Assembly: GCA_036874045.1 (NCBI GenBank)
Contig: CM072339.1
Span: 8,625,501 to 8,689,500, forward strand
Length of the DNA stretch: 64,000 bases
Direction: 5' to 3'
Source of the DNA: Cymodocea nodosa
Taxonomy: Eukaryota; Streptophyta; Magnoliopsida; Alismatales; Cymodoceaceae
The notes beneath the pieces are model-generated. The model saw only the letters and a program-made list of their open reading frames with translations, was not told the DNA's origin and did no database searches. A program made the position numbers and the translations under genes. Below, in pieces: positions 58,741 to 64,000 of the stretch (position 1 is the first letter of the stretch; the number at the start of each line of letters is the position of its first letter).

Positions 58741-58774
58741 ATATTTTTATTATTATAATTGCTTGTAAGGGGAG

Positions 58775-58902
58775 TCCATTGAGTTACGCTTAACTCAACG
58801 GGCTTACTCCGTTGAGTTAAGCGTAACTCAACGAGCTTACTCCGTTAAGTCTTGAGTTAGTCAACGAGCTTATTCCGTTGAGTTAACTGTAACTCAACGG
58901 AG
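58775..58902 (+). repeat. GTTGAGTTA/TAACTCAAC dyad array 1
   Basis: Four successive dyads occur within 130 bases. Best: TCCGTTGAGTTA (58808-58819) with TAACTCAACGAG (58824-58835), and TCCGTTGAGTTA (58874-58885) with TAACTCAACGGA (58890-58901), each with a 4-base spacer (AGCG, ACTG). Confidence 0.9.
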
Positions 58903-59400
58903 TACTGTAGCTAAGACCTAAAATTAGAAAAACTCCAGAAGGAAGTATATGAATTTAGGCATAGAGATTAAATTGTATTGTTCGTCTACTTGTTTTAAAT
59001 TGTATGAAATTGTATGATGTACTTGTAATGTAATTGATTCATATTAATGAATATAATTTTTCAGATGCAATTTTCATACGTATTTGGATGTGAAATGAAT
59101 GGAATTTATTGAATATTATGTAATTTGTGGAACTTTATGAATATATAACAGATTTACAATTTGCTGAATGACAGGATAACTGCTTAAAAATTTCTGCATG
59201 TTATAAGGTAAAATGTAAATTCTGCATAACATAAAATGACCTGCAAGTTAAATCTTTATATAATGTTCAGATTTAAATATATTTTAATCAAAATGAGGCA
59301 TTAATGACATAGATTTAACTTTATTACAGTTAGCAGAATGAAAAACAAAGAAAAAAAAAACAGAATAGAAAACTTACGAGAGTGAAACGTAGAAGTTGTC
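58903..59400 (+). other. Gene-free AT-rich spacer
   Basis: Nothing identifiable: no LTR end, no PBS and no coding similarity that I can see. The absence of an LTR here matters for deciding whether the downstream gag belongs to element G3. Confidence 0.5.
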
Positions 59401-59406
59401 AAGTGT

Positions 59407-59585
59407 TAACTCAACGAAGTATGTCCGTTGAGTTAACCGTAACTCCACGAGGTCAGTAATATAATATAAGGTCACTCCGTTGAGTTATCTGTAACTCAAC
59501 AAAGTTAGTCTGTGGAGTTAGCAACAGTAACCGACTATGTTCTGTTGAGTAATCTGTAACTCAACGAGGTTAGTTCGTGGATTAA
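59407..59585 (+). repeat. GTTGAGTTA/TAACTCAAC dyad array 2
   Basis: This is a second run of the same dyads: TCCGTTGAGTTA with TAACTCCACGAG (about 59424-59451), TCCGTTGAGTTA with TAACTCAAC (59476-59500), and TCTGTTGAGTA with TAACTCAACGAG (about 59540-59567). Confidence 0.88.
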
Positions 59586-59695
59586 GCAGAATGGTTATTC
59601 TTTTAACCACAAACGAAACTTCGTCGGTTTAGCGGTTACCTAAATTTGAAATTAGTAGTGGTACACGTACCCATAAAAATAGGAACCACGATGCA

Positions 59696-59754
59696 CGTTG
59701 CAAGACACGTTCTTGCAACGAGATTTATTCACTTTATAGATGCGTAGTATATAT
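59696..59754 (+). promoter_or_regulatory. Promoter-like dyad and TATA before the capsid gag
   Basis: A perfect 10-base inverted repeat, CGTTGCAAGA (59696-59705) and TCTTGCAACG (59711-59720), surrounds CACGT. TATATATA follows at 59747-59754. The capsid gag ATG is 322 bases downstream of the TATA. The arrangement looks like a separate promoter for the gag/F-box part; it could also be the relic of an element boundary. Confidence 0.4.
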
Positions 59755-60075
59755 ATGAAACAGAATGTTATTTACGAGTTACCAACACTTTTAAAAGAAA
59801 AGAGAAAGCGTTGGAGGAACTGGAAGGAGAAGTAGCTGATTCAACCTTCATTTGACAACAAATATTTATAGAATGGAAAGCTTTAGACTGGTATGCAATC
59901 AATCTTCTGCTATTTATTTATGAGCACATGGACTCGTTCTCTAAGCACTAAACGATTAGTAAGAACACCTACCCAGGAATTTTCATTGTAGAGGAGTACT
60001 AAAAAATTTTCTGAACTGAACTTTAACGAAATTCTTTGGGGTGTAGCTAACCTTTCTTTAAAAGAGAACGTAGAG

Positions 60076-61264
60076 ATGGCTGTTCCAGTAGAAAAACCAT
60101 TAGGAGAGATTCTATATCCTGAATTAATTGATGAACCTTCATGTATTCGATTGCCAAACTTTGAGGGAGATAGGTTTGAACTGAAATCTTATTATATTAG
60201 TCAATTGCCACATTTTCATGGATTAGAAAGAGAAGATGACTATTATTTCCTTAGAGAATTTAACGAAGTTTGTCAAAAGATGAGAATGCCGAACATGAGT
60301 ATAGATGCTATTAAACTTAGATATATCCCTTTTACTTTAAAAGATACAGCTAAGAGATGGTTATATACTCTGTTGCCTGATTCAATTTCTACATGGACTG
60401 AATTTTACTCTGTTTTTTTTGGAAAAATATTATCCAACACATCAAATGATTAAAAAGAAGAAAGAAATATTAATGTGTAGCCAAAAATAGGGTGAATCAT
60501 TCTGGAAATATTTTGAAAGATTTAAAGATTTACTGACTCAATGTCCACATCATGCAATGAGTAAAGCACAATTAATAGGCATAGTTTATGAAGGCATAGA
60601 TGTTTCAACGAAATCTTTATTAGAATCTACCTGTCAAAATGGATTTTTAAAATTATGTAGTGAAGAAGCATGGGCATATTTAGAAAATTTTGCAAAAAGA
60701 ACTGTATAGTGGGAAAATTCAGCTGAAGCTATTATAGATAAAAGAATATTGCCAAGAGGAATGCATGAAATAGATTCCAATACTATGCTTGAGGTGAAAT
60801 TAAATGAATTAACAAAGAAAATAGAAGAGTTATCATTAAATCAAAAGCTAGCAGAAAAGAATACAAACATAAATGACTTAGATATTATTTATGCTAGAAA
60901 CCAGAGAGATAACTTGGGAAATTCTTATAATCCTATTTAGAGAAATCACTCGAATTTATCTTAGAGAAACAACAATTTCCAGGGAGGAAAAAATATAAAT
61001 GAGAAGAACATAAGTTATGAAGTATTAATTGAACAGGGAGCTAGAATAGAGAAATTAGAAAAGATAATCCAACAAGTAAACAATCGTCTAGAATTTATAT
61101 TTGGAAATGTTGCAAATCAAAATCAGAATAGAAATATATCACTTAGACAGAAGGAACCAATGGAAGTTAGACCTACTGGAGGATTGCCAATACAAGCTAT
61201 ACCTAATCTTGTCAATAGAATGATTAATGAAATTGATACCTCTTCTGGGAGGGCAGCTAAATGA
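60076..61264 (+). pseudogene. gag: Athila-type capsid gag, downstream of integrase
   Basis: About 395 codons. It starts MAVPVEKPLGEIL, followed by the retrotrans_gag capsid domain: FELKSYYISQLPHFHGL, FLREFNEVCQKMRM, IPFTLKDTAKRWLYTLL, then (after a one-base insertion in the A-run near 60425) THQMIKKKKEI, YFERFKDLLTQCPHH and LPRGMHEID. The C-terminal part has coiled coils (LNELTKKIEEL, GARIEKLEKIIQQ) and NSYNPI, but no zinc knuckle. TAG stops at 60488, 60707, 60938 and 60962 sit where glutamine is likely. In ordinary Athila elements this domain lies right after the PBS and is followed by knuckle and protease; here it follows integrase and is followed by an F-box ORF. No LTR or PBS is seen between integrase and this gene. 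Confidence 0.85.
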
Positions 61265-61452
61265 AGGAGCATATCTGAAGCAACTATCTGTATGTATATA
61301 TGTTTTATTTTAAGTTAATAGTATCGTAGAGTTAATTTTTAACTCAACGAACTTAGTCTGTTGAGTTATGCCTTAACTCCACGAGGGTGTGTAGTAGTTA
61401 TGTTAATTTTTGTCTTTGCTAGATTTTTATTTGTGTTTTACAGAATTGACAA
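61265..61452 (+). promoter_or_regulatory. Gag-F-box gap with dyad array 3 and possible 3' splice site
   Basis: TAACTCAACGAAC and CTGTTGAGTTATGCCTTAACTCCACGAG-type arms lie at 61339-61385 (the same motif class). The pyrimidine-rich TTTTTATTTGTGTTTTACAG ends at about 61442, 11 bases before the F-box ATG, and matches a plant 3' splice site. No donor was identified. Confidence 0.4.
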
Positions 61453-62592
61453 ATGGAATTGATGCAATTACCAATGGATGCACTGAGGGAAGTACTAAGT
61501 AACTTGTCAGCTAAAGATCTGTGCAGGCTATGTTATGTATCAAAGGAAATTAAAGACTGTATTGAAGAAAAATATTTTCAGGAACTACAAGCTGCAAAAA
61601 TGACTAAGATTAGAGATGGATTCATATGGAGGTCATTTAATCGTAGTTCAAATACCCATGAATATCTGGCTATGGAAGAAACTACTGGAATTCCACCCAA
61701 TGCATTAGAAGGAATGAGTCATATTATGGGGATAGATGAAGAATTAATCATATACAAGACGAGACCAAGGTATGCAAGTTTATCATTACCAGATATTTTG
61801 ATAAGAAATCCTATAACAGGAGAAAAATGGAATATAGGAAGACCTAATAGATTTGAAGCACCAACTGAAAATTATGGGTCAGCTTTAATATTTTCTGATA
61901 AAAATTCTGCAATTCCTGAAAAATTATATTATTGGAGACCTATAGGAAATTGGGGTGAAGATCTACACTTAAGTGTGTATAATTTTCTAAACAGATCTTG
62001 GAATGAAAACATTATAATATATCTAGGACAGAAATCATTAATTAACCAAACACATGTCATACTTGATGGATATATCTATTTAGTCACGGAAATATCATTA
62101 GCATATGGATCTGATTTATACATAGTGAGCATAGACAGTTATGATGATTATATAGAAATTTTACCTATACCGAGTGAAATAGCTAAACCACCATCTGCAG
62201 AATTTAATGAAATTCAAATAGGAATGTGGTATAATGAAGAAGATGATCCTACTTTATGTCTGATAAGATGGTGGGATGAACTTATGAAATTTCAAATATA
62301 GATTATGGAAGACATGAATGAATGGAAGTGGGAAGAGGAGTATATTGAAATAGATGTAGAAATAGAAACTGCTACATTACCCTGAAACCAAAAAGGATCC
62401 CTTTCTACATTACATATCATTAATGGTAATACACTCGTATTTGGAATTTATAATATATTGCATGTTTACAAATTAAAAAGGAACAAGAACTGCATTAAAA
62501 CAAAATTAATAGCAAGAAGAACTATGCCTAAAAAGTTTGCTTGGATTGATACATTTATTCCATTTGTTTCTACTTTTCAATCATGTTCTTAA
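61453..62592 (+). pseudogene. F-box protein with F-box-associated region (two stops)
   Basis: 379 codons in one frame; the first 282 are open. Residues 1-45 are an F-box (LPMDALREVLSNLSAKDLCRLC then VSKEIKDCI), the part that binds SKP1 in SCF ubiquitin ligases. The rest resembles the plant F-box-associated beta-propeller: NPITGEKW, the LYYW and YNFLNRSW blade motifs, HVILDGYIYLV, IEILPIPSEI, then after a TAG (62299) the IMEDMNEWKW motif and after a TGA (62383) a final blade ending at TAA 62590. The length fits the family (350-400 residues). Both stops can come from C-to-T changes (CAG, CGA). Its A/T-rich codon use is like its retroelement neighbours. It lies between an Athila capsid gag and an Athila post-pol signature with no host introns, so I infer capture by the element. 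A host gene flanked by elements is the alternative. Confidence 0.8.
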
Positions 62593-63009
62593 GCTGTGAT
62601 TTTGTGTGTTTAATGTTGTGTATTCTGCATTTATTTTTAGAAAGAAAAAAAAAAAGAATTTTGAAGTTTTCAAGTTCATTTTATAAAAAAAAAACAAACA
62701 AAACAAAATATCAATCTAGTTTGTTGGTATTTGTTCTGGGAAACCAACTAGCTTGCTTGTGAGCCACCAAAGGCATAGGAGACTAGGTTCCACACAAGAC
62801 ACTGATTTATTAATATTTGTTAAATGTTATTTTGTTTTATATTCTATGTTTATCTGGGAATGAAAAGTTTTTCAGAATGAAAAATTGGAATATGCAGAAA
62901 GAGATACAAATGGAACAAGGTATGTAACCAATTACTTATCCTGAATTTTAAATCAAACAAAACTTTATTCATGCCTGCTACAATTACTGTACTTATTGTC
63001 AAATCTTTT
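62593..63009 (+). other. F-box 3' flank, gene-free
   Basis: AT-rich, with an A-run at 62646-62700 that could be a decayed poly(A) tail or simple sequence. The phrase GGGAAACCAACTAGCTTGCTT (about 62740) resembles Athila post-pol sequence. No coding similarity is seen. Confidence 0.4.
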
Positions 63010-63050
63010 ACATTGAGGACAATGCAAAATGTAGGTATGGGGGGGAGGTA
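63010..63050 (+). other. Athila post-pol signature with purine tract
   Basis: ACATTGAGGACAATGCAAAA is followed by GTATGGGGGGGAGGTAA. A GAGGACAATG...TGGGGGG block is a conserved landmark just downstream of pol in Athila-side gypsy elements (established knowledge, recalled). Here it lies 4.7 kb after integrase and 420 bases after the F-box ORF. Confidence 0.65.
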
Positions 63051-63299
63051 ATTAAAGTAACAGCCATGTAAGTTTGTTAATTAAAGGAATTAAAATGGTA
63101 CCGCAAAGTTTTGAGGAAATTGAAAATTTTTATGAACTTGCTGTAACTATCCGATAATTGAGACTGTAAAATTTTTATAAACTGCTTGAATGTTATATTT
63201 AGAAGGCTATAGAAGATGCTATAGAATTTATTATTTATGTAAATCTAGATATAATATCTTATGATTATTCTAAATTTCATGAGTTTAACAGTGTCACGA

Positions 63300-64000
63300 T
63301 TTTAAAATGAAATCAGAATATTTAATGCTTAATCAGAAAATTATCTGAAGTCCTGAAGGAGCTGAGATGTGAATTCTAGATTAAATGAAACACATATGAT
63401 GAAAGATACATTTACTTTGACTGATTGAACTTGTAGAATGATTTATGTGTAGATCTTATTAAACTACAGATAAAGTATGAGCTTATTGTTATGGATTCAT
63501 ATTTTTAATAAATGATAGAAGCAGGATTATATGAGATTGGTGTTTTACTACATCTGTATTAATGAAATATGTGCATATACAGTATGTGATTAATGCTTTG
63601 TTTTGTGTTTGCATTTATTTTTAGAAAAAAAGAAAAAAAGAAAAAAGAAAGAAAAAAACTTTGAGAGTTTATTGACTTGTTTGATCACGAGCCTTTTGTA
63701 CTTTAGCATATAGGTATGTAAGGATTGTTGACCTAAAAAAGGACTTTGAAAATCTGGCAACCTAAGATCCTGATCAGATCTGGGATTGTTGATTGAAAGC
63801 TCGTTACATGGGTACATTAGAAAGTTCTTGTATGATTCAAGCTTGTCAAATTAACTTTTAAAGTACACAAAAAAAAAAAAAACATATACTGTTCTGAAAA
63901 GATACAAGTGTTTTGTGAAATACAGATATCTTATGAATCGAGTATATTTTCTGTTATCTAGAATTGCTGAAATATGAATCTGGAATTGACTTTTGAAGTT
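63300..64000 (+). mobile_element. Sequence related to the Sirevirus pol-ORF3 spacer
   Basis: From about 63300 the sequence follows the spacer of copy D (about 37720-38060) and the reverse complement of B and E: ACTTGTAGAATGATTTAT, GAGCTTATTG, TTGAGAGTTTATTGACTTG, GATCACGAGCCTTTTGTACT, TAGGTATGTAAGGATTGTTG, CTGATCAGATCTGGGATTG. It is more diverged than the other copies. ORF3 would be expected beyond the window. There is no recognisable copia pol upstream of it, so it is either a truncated Sirevirus or a module shared with this Athila element. Confidence 0.7.

Noticed and set aside
58775..59585. Dyad arrays as a CRISPR array
   Set aside because: Repeats are short palindromes with 4-base spacers and irregular spacing, inside plant retroelements; there are no cas genes and no unique spacers of constant length.
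61453..62592. F-box ORF as an ordinary functional host gene
   Set aside because: Two in-frame stops, no intron in the coding part, and retroelement gag directly upstream make this less likely than capture, though it is not excluded.
62641..62700. A-run after the F-box as proof of a processed (retroposed) gene
   Set aside because: The run is interrupted and similar A-rich stretches occur nearby (63620-63660, 63870-63885); no target duplication is seen around the ORF.

Overview
This 64 kb window is AT-rich plant nuclear DNA built almost entirely of nested, decayed LTR retrotransposons. Two lineages dominate, both known only from plants: Ty1/copia elements of the Sirevirus lineage and Ty3/gypsy elements of the Athila lineage. 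They are recognised by protein motifs, gene order, primer-binding sites (initiator tRNA-Met type in the copia elements, tRNA-Asp type in the gypsy elements) and LTR ends. The only host-like gene is a plant-type F-box ORF at 61.5-62.6 kb. A flowering plant, probably a eudicot, is the best description; no species can be named from the sequence.

Layout, left to right. 1-1077: right end of an LTR. 1078-5975: 3' part of Sirevirus A (+) with its post-pol ORF (called ORF3 here), split by a solo LTR. 5976-18490: Sirevirus B (-) with ORF3 fragment, pol, gag, PBS and a 5' LTR that is split by Sirevirus G (+, LTR plus gag). 18491-24210: remains of Athila LTRs enclosing a solo Sirevirus LTR with a perfect 5-bp target duplication. 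24211-32258: two Athila internal regions (G1, G2) with an LTR between them. 32259-42523: a roughly 10-kb inverted repeat made of two Sirevirus 3' halves (C and D) joined head to head. 42524-50051: Sirevirus E (-), with LTR, ORF3 and pol. 50052-57149: Athila LTR, Sirevirus F (+; LTR, gag, start of pol), Athila LTR. 57150-63050: a third Athila element (G3) in which a short gag start is fused to integrase, followed by repeat arrays, a capsid-type gag ORF, an F-box ORF and an Athila post-pol signature. 63300-64000: sequence related to the Sirevirus pol-ORF3 spacer.

Nearly every coding region is broken. The stops are mostly TAG or TAA where sister copies have CAG or CAA, as expected from deamination of methylated cytosines in silenced DNA. 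The exceptions are the 343-residue gag-integrase fusion and the first 282 codons of the F-box ORF.

Most interesting points: (1) arrays of short inverted repeats with a GTTA...TAAC core (for example TCCGTTGAGTTA facing TAACTCAACGGA) occur in LTRs and spacers of unrelated copia and gypsy families; (2) the Athila family here starts with a zinc-knuckle/protease ORF directly after the PBS, and its capsid gag lies downstream of integrase, beside a captured F-box gene; (3) all five Sirevirus ORF3 copies carry the same upstream block of two dyads and a TATA-like box, suggesting an internal promoter; (4) repeated head-to-head and tail-to-tail Sirevirus junctions, including the large palindrome, could yield hairpin RNA.
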